Source: Chryseomicrobium sp. FSL W7-1435 (GTDB taxonomy: Bacteria; Bacillota; Bacilli; Bacillales_A; Planococcaceae). From it: a stretch of 64,000 nucleotides of DNA. This document shows, piece by piece, positions 50,056 to 59,286 of the stretch. The translations under genes were made by a program, and so were the position numbers. The notes beneath the pieces were generated by a model, which was not told the DNA's origin, did no database searches, and saw only the letters and a list, made by a program, of their open reading frames with translations. Location of the stretch: contig NZ_CP151997.1 of NCBI RefSeq assembly GCF_038595005.1, positions 682,001 through 746,000 on the forward strand, given 5' to 3'. The number at the start of each line of letters is the position of its first letter. The first letter of the stretch is position 1.

Positions 50056-52146
50056 TTAAAAATCAAATACAATTTTCCCATCAACTAATTTCAAGTGGGC
50101 AGAAAAGGATTTCCCTTGCTTAGAGGTAAATCCTTTTAATTTTCCGGTATGCTTTTTAGTGCACAACGTTTCAATCACTGAAGAAGACAGTTTTTTACTG
50201 GCCACGCGCAGTGGGAACGTTTGTGAACATCCTTCTTTATAACGAGAACAACCGTAAAAACTTTTCTTCAAGACCATAGTTCCTTGTTTACAAGTAGGGC
50301 AACTAATCGCTCCAGTCGCTGCTTCTTCATCGGGTAAGGCAGCAAACTGTTTGGTTTCGAGATTGGCGGGCACGGTTTCAAGTGTTTGTTTGATAAAAGC
50401 CTCAATTTGAGTTAAAAATTGTGCTTCATTTCCTTCGCCACGGCCAATTTTTTGAAGGTAATTTTCCCATTTAGCGGTCATTGTGGGACTAGCAAGCAAA
50501 GTTCCTTCTACAGATTGACAGAGAATTTTTCCTTTTTCTGTTATCAGTACTTCATTTTTCGTCACTTCAATATACGCCTGTTTTTTTAATGTTTCAATAA
50601 TCCCACTTCGCGTAGCTTCTGTCCCTAACCCTTCCACTTCTTTCAGTAGAGCGGCTTCTCCCTCATCCTCGACAAATTTACCGCAAGTTTTCATCACTTG
50701 AATCAGTTGTCCCTCGGTATAAAGTTTCGGGGGCTTAGTCACACCTTCTGCTATAGCTAGAGTGGAATTAACCTCTTGTCCTTGTTGGACGGCGGGCAAC
50801 CACTCTTCTTTTTCTTTTTGAGGGAATAGCTGTTTCCAACCAAGATCTAATGGAACAGTTCCTTTAGTGAAAAATGAAAGATTGGAGACATTCGTTGTTA
50901 TCGTTGTCTCTCTATAGATATAGGCAGTATGAAACATACCCAGGGTTGTGCGAACGATTTCTTCATAAATGTTTTTCTCGAGTCCATTTAAACTACCTTC
51001 TTTAGGAATCTTGCGAGTGGGAACAATGGCATAATGCTCTTGTACCTTGGTTGCATCGACAAATCGTTTAGAAGGTGCCGTCTGCAAAGGGAATGAACAA
51101 TTAATAAAGTTCTGCAAGTCCTGGGCAATTTCTTTAATATAGTGAAATTCGGAAGGTGTAATGTGACGTGTATCAGTACGGGGGTACGTGATCACTTTTT
51201 TTTCATACAGATTTTGAGCAGCTTTTAACACAGCGGAAGGACTGGCTTTCCACTTCTTATTAGCCGTCAGCTGCAGACTTGAGAGAGAGTGAAGTGCTGG
51301 AGGTAGTATTCGCTTCTCTTTCTCCGTAACTTCTCCCACCGTGCCAGGTGTTGTAAGGTTCTCTGATAAACCATTTTCTTGAAGAAGTTGTTCAACGGTC
51401 GTCCGCTCTTTCTCTTTCACCTTAGCTTTTCCTTTGTACGTGGCAGTGCCCGTATCAAATAAACCTTCGAGTTCGAAGAAGACTTCTGGTTTGAAGTTTT
51501 CTATTTCAAGTGCCCGTTGGTAAATGAGAAATAGGGTGGGGGATTGGACACGCCCAATGGAAAATACAGTCTTTACGCCTTTTTTCTTGAGTAAAATCGT
51601 ATAAATCCGTGAGGCGTTCATCCCCACAAGCCAGTCGCTTTTTTGACGTGTACGTGCTTCTTCAAAAAGTCTCAGATCTCGGTCATTAGTTTGGAGTGTT
51701 GAAAAACCCTTCCTGACCTCAGAAGTTTCAAGAGAATTGATCCATAGACGTTTAACCGTTTTTGAGCGAATTCCTGACAACGTCAAAATAGAATAAAAAA
51801 TATTAGAGCCTTCACGATCGATGTCACAGGCATTGATTAGAAAAGTAGCATCTTTCATTAACTTTCTAACAATACTATATTGTTCATATTTTCCACGAGC
51901 TACTTTGTACTCGAATGTCTCAGGAAGAATAGGAAGGGAGTTCAATGTCCAACGTGTCCATTTGGAATCGTATTCTTTAGGTTCGCGCAATTCAACTAAG
52001 TGGCCGATCGCCCAAGTTAAATAAGCACCTTGTGGGAATATAGGATCCGGTAAAATTTCATAATAGCCTTTTTGCTTTTTGGATTTAAACGCATCAGAAT
52101 AGGCTTTTGCTTGGCTTGGTTTTTCTGCCACAATCACTGGTTTCAT
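50056..52146 (-). CDS. topB: DNA topoisomerase III
   Basis: A 696-residue type IA topoisomerase. The TOPRIM start VIVAEKPSQAKAYSDAF and the metal-site INACDIDREGSNIFY are seen, and the active-site Tyr lies in KVITYPRTDTRHI at about residue 315. A C-terminal zinc-finger-like region (CPTCKQGTMVLKKSFYGCSRYKEGC) follows. It decatenates single-strand-containing DNA in replication and recombination. RBS is AAAGGAT. Its length fits chromosomal Bacillus TopB. Confidence 0.93.
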   Translation of the reverse strand: MKPVIVAEKPSQAKAYSDAFKSKKQKGYYEILPDPIFPQGAYLTWAIGHLVELREPKEYDSKWTRWTLNSLPILPETFEYKVARGKYEQYSIVRKLMKDATFLINACDIDREGSNIFYSILTLSGIRSKTVKRLWINSLETSEVRKGFSTLQTNDRDLRLFEEARTRQKSDWLVGMNASRIYTILLKKKGVKTVFSIGRVQSPTLFLIYQRALEIENFKPEVFFELEGLFDTGTATYKGKAKVKEKERTTVEQLLQENGLSENLTTPGTVGEVTEKEKRILPPALHSLSSLQLTANKKWKASPSAVLKAAQNLYEKKVITYPRTDTRHITPSEFHYIKEIAQDLQNFINCSFPLQTAPSKRFVDATKVQEHYAIVPTRKIPKEGSLNGLEKNIYEEIVRTTLGMFHTAYIYRETTITTNVSNLSFFTKGTVPLDLGWKQLFPQKEKEEWLPAVQQGQEVNSTLAIAEGVTKPPKLYTEGQLIQVMKTCGKFVEDEGEAALLKEVEGLGTEATRSGIIETLKKQAYIEVTKNEVLITEKGKILCQSVEGTLLASPTMTAKWENYLQKIGRGEGNEAQFLTQIEAFIKQTLETVPANLETKQFAALPDEEAATGAISCPTCKQGTMVLKKSFYGCSRYKEGCSQTFPLRVASKKLSSSVIETLCTKKHTGKLKGFTSKQGKSFSAHLKLVDGKIVFDF

Positions 52147-52235
52147 GTAGAGGTATCCTTTCGAAGAGAAATTAGTAGGGGATAGGGGGAACGTATGTTC
52201 ATAAGTATAAGGTGTTTAGAAGCAGATAGCAAAAG

Positions 52236-52264
52236 AAAACTGCCTACGATAAGGTAGGCAGTTT
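52236..52264 (-). terminator. Terminator of the second YflT gene
   Basis: Perfect stem AAACTGCCTAC / GTAGGCAGTTT with a GATAAG-type loop. Confidence 0.85.
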
Positions 52265-52285
52265 CACAGTCGGGCAAAAGCCCCT

Positions 52286-52606
52286 TTATTTATTTACGAT
52301 GAGAACCAGTTTCCCTTGATCTAGCTCTTCTTCTGCGGCTTCCGCTTCTGCTTCAGTTAATCCTGCAGCATGCATGTCGCTACGAAGCTGGTCTCCTCGT
52401 TTACTAAACGCATTTTTCATAGATTCAAAAAATCCTTTTTCGCTGACTCCGACTTTTTCAGTATCGAGAACGTCTGAGATATGACCTTCACGGTTTTTCG
52501 AGTGTGCAAACAGATAGATATCATCTCTTGAATATCCTTGTGCTTCTAGTTCTTCAACCTTTTGCTTTGCTTGTACTGAGTTTTCTACAGTATATTTCAT
52601 AGCCAT
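52286..52606 (-). CDS. YflT-family general stress protein
   Basis: A 106-residue protein with the YflT pattern (VEELEAQGYSRDDIYLFAHSKNR; EKGFFESMKNAF; ELDQGKLVLIVNK). It is the usual length for the family, in contrast to the 304-residue relative at 48404. Cytoplasmic, function unknown. RBS TTGGAGGG precedes ATG 52606. The promoter upstream is a near-consensus SigB site. Confidence 0.88.
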   Translation of the reverse strand: MAMKYTVENSVQAKQKVEELEAQGYSRDDIYLFAHSKNREGHISDVLDTEKVGVSEKGFFESMKNAFSKRGDQLRSDMHAAGLTEAEAEAAEEELDQGKLVLIVNK

Positions 52607-52648
52607 TTGTGAATCCCTCCAAGTTTTTATCTGTCATCTATTTCTATT

Positions 52649-52673
52649 TTACCCGCTACCTGAAAAGCTAAAC
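52649..52673 (-). promoter_or_regulatory. SigB-type promoter of the YflT gene
   Basis: On the - strand GTTTAG (52673-52668), 13 bases, GGGTAA (52654-52649). Confidence 0.78.
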
Positions 52674-52744
52674 CAAATAACTTTTAAATAGAGAGTTTTC
52701 AGATTACACTGAAATTAGATACAGGATTGGAGAGGAGTTTAACA

Positions 52745-53608
52745 ATGACATTTTCAATAGTGGGTTTTGATGAAAAAACAAAGGAATTAGGTATCGCAGT
52801 AGCTTCAAAATTTCTAGGGGTAGGGGCAGTTGTGCCTTTTGCGAAAGCTGGAGTTGGTGCTATAGCTACTCAATCGCTTGCTAATCTTTCCTATGGAGTA
52901 GAAGGTCTGGAGCTTTTAGAAAAGGGATTGTCACCTCTTGAAGTCGTCGAGGAGTTAACCAAAAAGGATGACAATGCGGCATGGCGTCAGGTTGGAATTG
53001 TCGATGTGACGGGACAGAGTGCTACATATACAGGAGAGGATTGTTACGATTGGGCAGGTGGAGCTGCAGCAAAGAACTATGCGATTCAAGGCAATATTTT
53101 GGTGAATCAACAAGTTGTTGAACAAATGGAAGCTACATTTGAACAAACCAATGGGCCATTACCTGAACGTCTTTTAGCAGCGTTACTAGCTGGAGATGCT
53201 GCTGGGGGTGACAGCCGAGGTCGTCAATCAGCTGCATTGTTAGTCGTGAAAGAAAATGGGAGCTATGGGGGATACACGGATCGCTACATTGATTTGCGCA
53301 TTGATGACCACCATGATCCTGTTCAAGAACTCAGTCGTCTATTGAAATTACGTCATTTGTATTTTGAAAAGGCTGATCAAGCAGACGTAATGACATTGAC
53401 AGAAAGTCAACAAAGTCAACTTGCTGAACATCTTCATACATTAGGTTACTTAGAACACTCTACTGCTACAGCTGAGGAGATCCATGTAGGACTTGATCGC
53501 TATCATCATACAGAGAATTTTGAAGAACGTCAGCAACCGTCCGGCCAAATCGATCGAAAAGTATTTGAATATATAGAAGAACAAGCAAAAGGTTTTACAG
53601 CAAAGTGA
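52745..53608 (+). CDS. DUF1028-family protein (Ntn-hydrolase-like)
   Basis: A 287-residue protein with the DUF1028 N terminus MTFSIVGFDEKTKELGIAVASKF and GVGAIATQSLANLSYG, followed by DAAGGDSRGRQSAALLVV. The family is thought to have an Ntn-hydrolase-like fold; activity is unknown. The last 60 residues form a helical tail. ATG 52745 follows GAGAGGAG; the upstream in-frame start lacks an RBS. The C26 amidotransferase follows 59 bases later. Confidence 0.88.
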   Translation: MTFSIVGFDEKTKELGIAVASKFLGVGAVVPFAKAGVGAIATQSLANLSYGVEGLELLEKGLSPLEVVEELTKKDDNAAWRQVGIVDVTGQSATYTGEDCYDWAGGAAAKNYAIQGNILVNQQVVEQMEATFEQTNGPLPERLLAALLAGDAAGGDSRGRQSAALLVVKENGSYGGYTDRYIDLRIDDHHDPVQELSRLLKLRHLYFEKADQADVMTLTESQQSQLAEHLHTLGYLEHSTATAEEIHVGLDRYHHTENFEERQQPSGQIDRKVFEYIEEQAKGFTAK

Positions 53609-53667
53609 TACGGGGTATAGAAAGGCATTGCAGACATATAGGGCTGTAGCTAGAAAGGATGAATAAA

Positions 53668-54417
53668 ATGAAACCACTTATTGGTATATCAGCAGAAATG
53701 TCACAAAATCAAGATCATTTCTGGTTACCATTTGTATATGTAGAAACTGTCCTTAAATATGGTGGCTTGCCGCTTATGATCCCAGTAATGGGGGATGAAA
53801 ATTTAGATGAACTATCCCTACGTTTAGATGGCTTGTTTATTACAGGAGGAGAAGATATCGATCCTTCTTATTATGGGGAAAACCCACACCTAAAGCTCGG
53901 AAAAATTGCTCCTGAAATCGATCAGATGGAATCGGAGCTTGTGAAACGTATGCTAGAGCTTGATAAACCTTATATCGGCGTTTGTCGAGGACTTCATATG
54001 TTGAATATCGTTCAAGGTGGAAGTATGTATCAAGATATGCACGCTCAGCGTGAAGAAGAGTCTTATTTGCATCTTCAAAAAGGACCACGTACGTATCGTT
54101 CACATGACGTCGAACTTGATCTTGATTCTAAAATCGGAAAAATTCTTGGCGAAGAAAAATTTCGCGTGAACTCTTTCCATCATCAGTCTTGTAATAAGAT
54201 AGGCCGAGATTTAAAAGTGGTCGCTCGTGCGACTGATGGCAATATTGAAGCTATGGAAAGTAAGACACATGAGTTCGCATTCGGTTTCCAGTGGCATCCT
54301 GAAGAGTTTGCGATGGCTGGGGACGAAACTTCTGGAAAAATCTTCGATGCCTTTATTAAACAGGCAGTCAAGCGTCGAAAAGAAATTGATGATACGAAGA
54401 AACGAGACCGTCAATAA
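53668..54417 (+). CDS. Gamma-glutamyl-gamma-aminobutyrate hydrolase-family amidotransferase (C26)
   Basis: About 249 residues of a class I glutamine amidotransferase-like peptidase. The nucleophile is in IGVCRGLHMLN (around residue 105) and the His-x-Glu of the triad in FQWHPEEFA; GGEDIDPSYYGE is typical of PuuD-like members. Such enzymes cleave gamma-glutamyl amides, for example in putrescine degradation, but no puu genes are near. ATG 53668 with AAAGG nine bases upstream is preferred to one three codons earlier. Confidence 0.88.
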   Translation: MKPLIGISAEMSQNQDHFWLPFVYVETVLKYGGLPLMIPVMGDENLDELSLRLDGLFITGGEDIDPSYYGENPHLKLGKIAPEIDQMESELVKRMLELDKPYIGVCRGLHMLNIVQGGSMYQDMHAQREEESYLHLQKGPRTYRSHDVELDLDSKIGKILGEEKFRVNSFHHQSCNKIGRDLKVVARATDGNIEAMESKTHEFAFGFQWHPEEFAMAGDETSGKIFDAFIKQAVKRRKEIDDTKKRDRQ

Positions 54418-54427
54418 TATTATGATG

Positions 54428-54459
54428 AAAGACACTCTTTTACTAGAGTGTCTTTTTTT
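54428..54459 (+). terminator. Terminator of the C26 amidotransferase gene
   Basis: Stem AAGACACTC / GAGTGTCTT with T run. Confidence 0.88.
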
Positions 54460-54682
54460 GTGATTCAACAGAAAGTGATATTCATGTAATTATAGTGTGT
54501 GAAAAATTATTTTTAATAGGTATAAAGGTTTTTTAAATTTCAAAAAAAATAAACTTATTTTAAAAAAAAGAGAAAAATAGTTCTTTATAATCAAAAATGC
54601 ATCTAGTCAAATCGGAAGAAAGGTGCTAATATTCCATTAATAGTATTCAGAAATTTCAGATATTTAGAGAGGAGGAAAGGAA
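54460..54682 (+). promoter_or_regulatory. AT-rich leader and promoter region of the pel operon
   Basis: A 223-base stretch with no gene. A-rich tracts at 54540-54575 precede TATAAT at 54585-54590 within GTTCTTTATAATC; GTTCTTT (54580-54586) equals the SinR site consensus GTTCTYT known from Bacillus matrix genes. No good -35 hexamer is seen. No cyclic-di-GMP aptamer is visible. A GAGGAGGAAAGG RBS ends the leader. Confidence 0.4.
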
Positions 54683-56842
54683 ATGAAAGTATTAATCACG
54701 GGTGGTTATGGTTTTATTGGATCACATCTTGCAGAACGCTTTTATAAGGAAGGGCATAAAATTACGGTTTTAGATAATTTATCTACTGGACGTGAAGGAA
54801 GACTGAAAATAAAACATAAATCGATTCTAGCGAATTGTGAAGATGAAAAGAATGAAACCTACTTCCGTTCGTATGGTTTTGATTTAGTCATTCATTGCGC
54901 TGCCCAAACTAGCGTGTCTCTATCTGTCGCACACCCAACGCAAGATGCTGAAGCAAATATCGTAGGGTTAGTGAACATGTTGAATCTTGCTGCAAAGTAT
55001 AATGTGAAGAAATTTGTATTTTTTTCATCCGCAGCTGTCTATGGAGATGGTCATGCTTTGCCTATTAAAGAAGATGCTTCTCCTGAACCGACCTCACCCT
55101 ATGGCATTAGCAAAATGGTGGGAGAGACTTACTGTACAAAATGGTCGAGCTTACATGGGCTTGAGACGCTTGTTTTTAGACTCTCGAATGTATACGGATC
55201 GGGACAAAATTCGTCGCATGAGAGTGGTGTTATTGCAAAGTTTACTGCAGCCAGTATTAAAAATAAATCCATTACAGTGTATGGGGATGGTGAGCAGACA
55301 AGAGATTACATTCACGTTGGTGATGTTGTGGAAGCGGTATACCGTTCTGTAATCAGTCAACTATCTGGAATCTATAATATATCTACAAACAAGCAAATTT
55401 CTTTAGATTCTGTCATTCGTACAATTGAAACGATTCAGCCATTTAAACAAGTTCGATATGAATCTATGAAACTAGGGGACATCCTACATTCACAGTTAGA
55501 CAATACACAAATAAAACAAAAGATTGATTGGTCCCCTAGGTATTCTATACAAGACGGCATAATTGACACATGGAAACGTGAATATGAGCAGGTCGATAAC
55601 CTACAGCAAGATTCTTCTAAACCTACTTCCATCCCTGCTAGGAGAGAGCCTACTTTTATAATGCGACTAGTTGAAAATGGCGTACTTTTTGCTTTATTTT
55701 TAGCAGTTATCTTTCTCCTTCCTTCAAATCTAATTCCTGTTGATATGTGGTTAGTCTACATCCTTTTTGCTGGATTATTATTCGGTAAATACCAAGCGAT
55801 GATTGCATCTGCTCTCGCAGTAAGTATTTTATCCTTCCAACAAGTTCAAAACGGTAGGGAGTTTGCATCACTCATTGCTGACAACTCTTTACTTGTCACC
55901 TTCACCCTCTATTTGGTGATTGGTTTTGTTGTTGGTTATATCGTCGATCGTCGAAAAATTGAATTGGCATTTGCTCAAGAAGAAAAGGAAATCACGGATG
56001 AAAAGCTTGTATTCATGTCATCCATTTATGAAGACACACGCGAAATTAAAGATGAATTGCAAACCCAAATTTTGTATTCGGAAGACAGTTTGGGGAAAAT
56101 CTATCAAGCTGTTCATAAACTAGATTATTTAGAACCAGAAGAAGTTTTTTCACAAGCAATCGAAACATTGGAATCACTTCTCCACCACAACCAATTTGGT
56201 ATCTACAGTGTAAGTGCGGAAGGGGACTACTTACGATTAGTAGCTCGCTCAACGAAATCAGGTTTTTCCCTTCCACCATCTATGCAAACACGGAACACGG
56301 TGTTTGAACGTTCCCTAAAAGATCAAGCCACTGTTTTTAATACAGATTTTCAAGAGAATATGCCGACATTTGCTGCACCGATTGTTGCCGATGGGTTAGT
56401 CATTGGAATGGTTGCGGGCTATGATGTTCCATTTGAACGTCTGTCACTTTATTACAAAAACACCATTGATATTTCCCTACGTTTAATTAGTGAAGCGTTG
56501 CTTCGGGCGTATCAACATGTGGATGAAGTACGCATGGAACGATATGTGGGAGAGACGCACGTGTTAAAGCCTGCGTATTATGCCAAGGTGCTTGCTTCGA
56601 AAGAAAAATCGCATGAGAAGCATCAACTGCCTTTTACGCGGCTTCACTTAATCGGAGAGCTAACAGACCGACAACTTCGACAAGTTGAATTGTTGCTCCG
56701 TACTCATGATTTTATTGGACAAATTTCAACTGGAGAATTGGAATGTTTGCTCTCTAATACAACACCTGCTCAAGCGGAAGTGGTGCGTGATCGTTTGAGA
56801 AGTTACTCGATACAGACAGAGCATGTCTCAAAGGTGGTGTAG
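54683..56842 (+). CDS. pelD: Epimerase-PelD fusion, cyclic-di-GMP receptor of Pel synthesis
   Basis: A 719-residue fusion. Residues 1-305 are an extended SDR sugar-nucleotide epimerase: GGYGFIGSH glycine motif, FFSSAAVYGDG and catalytic Y-x3-K in SPYGISKMVGE; this type makes UDP-GalNAc or UDP-Gal. Residues about 325-430 hold four membrane segments, then a helical linker, a GAF domain (about 490-600) and a degenerate GGDEF domain. In the latter ISTGELECLL replaces GGDEF, while the inhibitory-site RxxD is kept as RTHD (56699-56710). In Pseudomonas PelD this site binds cyclic di-GMP and switches polymer synthesis on. It starts the operon. Confidence 0.88.
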   Translation: MKVLITGGYGFIGSHLAERFYKEGHKITVLDNLSTGREGRLKIKHKSILANCEDEKNETYFRSYGFDLVIHCAAQTSVSLSVAHPTQDAEANIVGLVNMLNLAAKYNVKKFVFFSSAAVYGDGHALPIKEDASPEPTSPYGISKMVGETYCTKWSSLHGLETLVFRLSNVYGSGQNSSHESGVIAKFTAASIKNKSITVYGDGEQTRDYIHVGDVVEAVYRSVISQLSGIYNISTNKQISLDSVIRTIETIQPFKQVRYESMKLGDILHSQLDNTQIKQKIDWSPRYSIQDGIIDTWKREYEQVDNLQQDSSKPTSIPARREPTFIMRLVENGVLFALFLAVIFLLPSNLIPVDMWLVYILFAGLLFGKYQAMIASALAVSILSFQQVQNGREFASLIADNSLLVTFTLYLVIGFVVGYIVDRRKIELAFAQEEKEITDEKLVFMSSIYEDTREIKDELQTQILYSEDSLGKIYQAVHKLDYLEPEEVFSQAIETLESLLHHNQFGIYSVSAEGDYLRLVARSTKSGFSLPPSMQTRNTVFERSLKDQATVFNTDFQENMPTFAAPIVADGLVIGMVAGYDVPFERLSLYYKNTIDISLRLISEALLRAYQHVDEVRMERYVGETHVLKPAYYAKVLASKEKSHEKHQLPFTRLHLIGELTDRQLRQVELLLRTHDFIGQISTGELECLLSNTTPAQAEVVRDRLRSYSIQTEHVSKVV

Positions 56843-56845
56843 ACG

Positions 56846-57718
56846 ATGTGGATTTGGATTACTTACTATCTCATGGTTTTTATGTATTTCATCTTCCTAC
56901 TAGTAACAAAGAGACCGTCTGCGGTTCTCCAGTTCCTATTGTTAGTCAGTGTCCCGTTTGTTGGAATTTTGTTAGTCATTGCTCTTCTTTGGAAAAGTGA
57001 TCGGGTCACTAGTTTACCTGAATGGCTTATTCGGCGCCAACAGCTCCCGGAAGCAGATTGGTTGATTCCAGACAAAGAAAAAGAAAAAAATGTTGTCCCG
57101 TTTTCGGATGCCCTTTATCTTAATTCAAGTGTATTAAGAAGACAACTCCTGATAGACATGTTGAAAAAACAACAACGCGTTCGCCGAGACGTTTTGCGAC
57201 AAGCTTTAGAGAACGATGATACGGAAACAGCACATTATGCTGCGGTTGCTATTCAGAAAAGTAAAAGTGAATCGACAAAAAAGTTAAACAATTTAGAAAA
57301 AATGAGTGTTGAAAATCCACAAGACATCGTGACACTTTATGAATTGAAGAACGAATTAGTAGATGCCATTCACCTCGAGTTTTTAGATGCTCTGACTGAA
57401 CAGCAGCTTCGTCAGCGTCATTTAGAAGTGCTGAGTCAAATTCAAGCGATTGACCCGACACGAGATATAGAAATTTATAAAGACATCGTAGGAGAGTTGG
57501 AACGTTCAAACGCACCGGCAGAAGCTTTTGAAAAAATAGCGAACCAACTACGCACAAATTTCGAACCTTCAGAGGAAGTATTATTGCTTCTTATGAAAAT
57601 AGCTTACTTGACTAAAGATAAAACTACTTTACAAGAGACTGTGGCAACGATTCGGTCAGCGGCGTTTCAATTATCTCCAACTGGCCTCCAGCAATTACGC
57701 TTTTGGATGCAAGGATGA
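56846..57718 (+). CDS. pelE: PelE-like membrane protein
   Basis: A 290-residue protein: two N-terminal membrane helices (about residues 3-20 and 27-50) and a cytoplasmic helical repeat part (residues 100-290) of TPR-like character. Order, length and layout equal PelE, which partners PelD in the Pel synthase complex; sequence similarity itself could not be tested. It begins three bases after the pelD stop region and ends six bases before the next gene. Confidence 0.75.
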   Translation: MWIWITYYLMVFMYFIFLLVTKRPSAVLQFLLLVSVPFVGILLVIALLWKSDRVTSLPEWLIRRQQLPEADWLIPDKEKEKNVVPFSDALYLNSSVLRRQLLIDMLKKQQRVRRDVLRQALENDDTETAHYAAVAIQKSKSESTKKLNNLEKMSVENPQDIVTLYELKNELVDAIHLEFLDALTEQQLRQRHLEVLSQIQAIDPTRDIEIYKDIVGELERSNAPAEAFEKIANQLRTNFEPSEEVLLLLMKIAYLTKDKTTLQETVATIRSAAFQLSPTGLQQLRFWMQG

Positions 57719-57724
57719 TGACAT

Positions 57725-59281
57725 ATGAAGCCTATATTTGATATTGGAAGAGGACTTTATGTGATGAGTGCTTTATTAATTCTCATAACAAGCTTCCTCG
57801 TCTTAGTAAAATCTCCACTATTCTTTCAAGTGGCAGCGTTTCAATCAGAAGAGCGAGAGGTCAAGACCCAACTGGTTCAACTATCTTCATCTCCGGCTAC
57901 ACTGGTGGTAATCGATGATGGAAATCCGGCGGAGAAGGGGTCTGTAGACTACATTCAAAAGCGAATGACTGAGATGAAAGTTCATTATGATGTTCAAGAT
58001 CTTCAAGACTACATCGTGGGTAAACATGTAAAAACCATTGTTCTTGCAACAGAAGATTGGCAAGAGGTAAAAAGTGAAGAACTTATAAATTTTGTTGAAG
58101 ATGGTGGGAACTTAGTGGTTGCTATGCGTCCATCTCCTAAGACCACTATCCAGAGTATTTATCAACAGCTTGGCATTATTGAGTATGGCAGTTTTAAAGA
58201 GGTAGAAGGGTTTAAACTGCTAGCCCCATTCTTCATGCTTGATGAAGATACGATTATTCAAGAGCAAGAATTTAATCAATCTATGTTAGCTGTTCGAATT
58301 CATGATAATGCAGTGAAAAGGGCAGTTAGTCTAGATGGAAACCCACTTTTATGGACCATTGATCTGGGGGAAGGCAAGGTGTTATTTTTTAATGGCATTT
58401 TGACATCAGATGAAACATTCGGTCCTTTCTTCACCTGGATGATGAGTCATACGACAGCTCAACTGTATCCAGTTATTTACGGGGGAGTGGCGCTACTTGA
58501 CGGCTTCCCATTCCCTACGCAGACGACTCGAACAGTGCATGGGAAATCGGAGAAAAATTATTACCGTCAAGATTGGTGGTTATCCATGCAAAGTCTAGAG
58601 GCTCGTTTTGACCTCAATCTAACGGCAGCTGCACTTTATCCTTCAGATCTTGGGGAAGAGACGCTCTTTAAAGATGAACTTGAATTGTATGCTCGAGAAA
58701 TTGTGCTTTTAGGCGGTGAAGTTGCGCTCAAAGTAGATGAAAACCTGCAAGTTGAACAAGGATTGGTGCAAAAAATTCTAGGAGACTATCAGCTAGAGAC
58801 GCAACTTCTTCCTTCAGATCAATTGGCAGGTCCATTGGCACAGTTCAGTTTACAGCAAGGGAATCTACCAGTAGTACCAGGCGACCTTGAGCGGTGGACT
58901 TCAATTCGCAAGGTCATAGATTATGGCTACCAAGATGTGAGTTTTTCACCGTATTCTTTAAATGGAACGGATCGAGATGAATCGATGTGGCGCAACTGGC
59001 AAGAGTATTTAAAAGGTCTAGAAGAACTGTACGCTGTTCCATACTATCCAGCGCGTGAAGTAAGTGCACTATATACACATTGGCAAGAAAACGATGTACG
59101 AGTTGAGATTGATCGAAATGTACTTACTGTGTCAATGTCTATTTTTACAGATGCTACCTACTTCCATTACTATTCTGACAAGGCAATTCGTTCATCAACA
59201 AATTGTGAAGTACAGAAAATCGGCGAGAATCTTTATCTTGTTCAAGCACTAGACTCTGAGTTTACGATTGAAACGGAGTGA
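57725..59281 (+). CDS. PelA deacetylase-region-like protein (DUF2194 type)
   Basis: A 518-residue protein with one N-terminal membrane helix (about 13-32) and an extracytoplasmic part. Residues 55-250 resemble a reductase/glutamine-amidotransferase-like fold (TLVVIDDGNPAEKGSVDYI; FVEDGGNLVVAMRPS). The later half begins with VALLDGFPFPTQ, at the place where polysaccharide deacetylases have their metal Asp. It corresponds in position to pelA-DA of Gram-positive pel operons. A clear H-x3-H zinc motif is not seen, so deacetylase activity is doubtful. The stop overlaps the region of the pelF start. Confidence 0.72.
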   Translation: MKPIFDIGRGLYVMSALLILITSFLVLVKSPLFFQVAAFQSEEREVKTQLVQLSSSPATLVVIDDGNPAEKGSVDYIQKRMTEMKVHYDVQDLQDYIVGKHVKTIVLATEDWQEVKSEELINFVEDGGNLVVAMRPSPKTTIQSIYQQLGIIEYGSFKEVEGFKLLAPFFMLDEDTIIQEQEFNQSMLAVRIHDNAVKRAVSLDGNPLLWTIDLGEGKVLFFNGILTSDETFGPFFTWMMSHTTAQLYPVIYGGVALLDGFPFPTQTTRTVHGKSEKNYYRQDWWLSMQSLEARFDLNLTAAALYPSDLGEETLFKDELELYAREIVLLGGEVALKVDENLQVEQGLVQKILGDYQLETQLLPSDQLAGPLAQFSLQQGNLPVVPGDLERWTSIRKVIDYGYQDVSFSPYSLNGTDRDESMWRNWQEYLKGLEELYAVPYYPAREVSALYTHWQENDVRVEIDRNVLTVSMSIFTDATYFHYYSDKAIRSSTNCEVQKIGENLYLVQALDSEFTIETE

Positions 59282-59286
59282 TGGTA

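Noticed and set aside
54460-54682. Second cyclic-di-GMP riboswitch before pel
   Set aside because: No GGCAAAC, GACGCAAAG or GCCTA blocks are found on either strand; the leader is AT-rich without matching structure.
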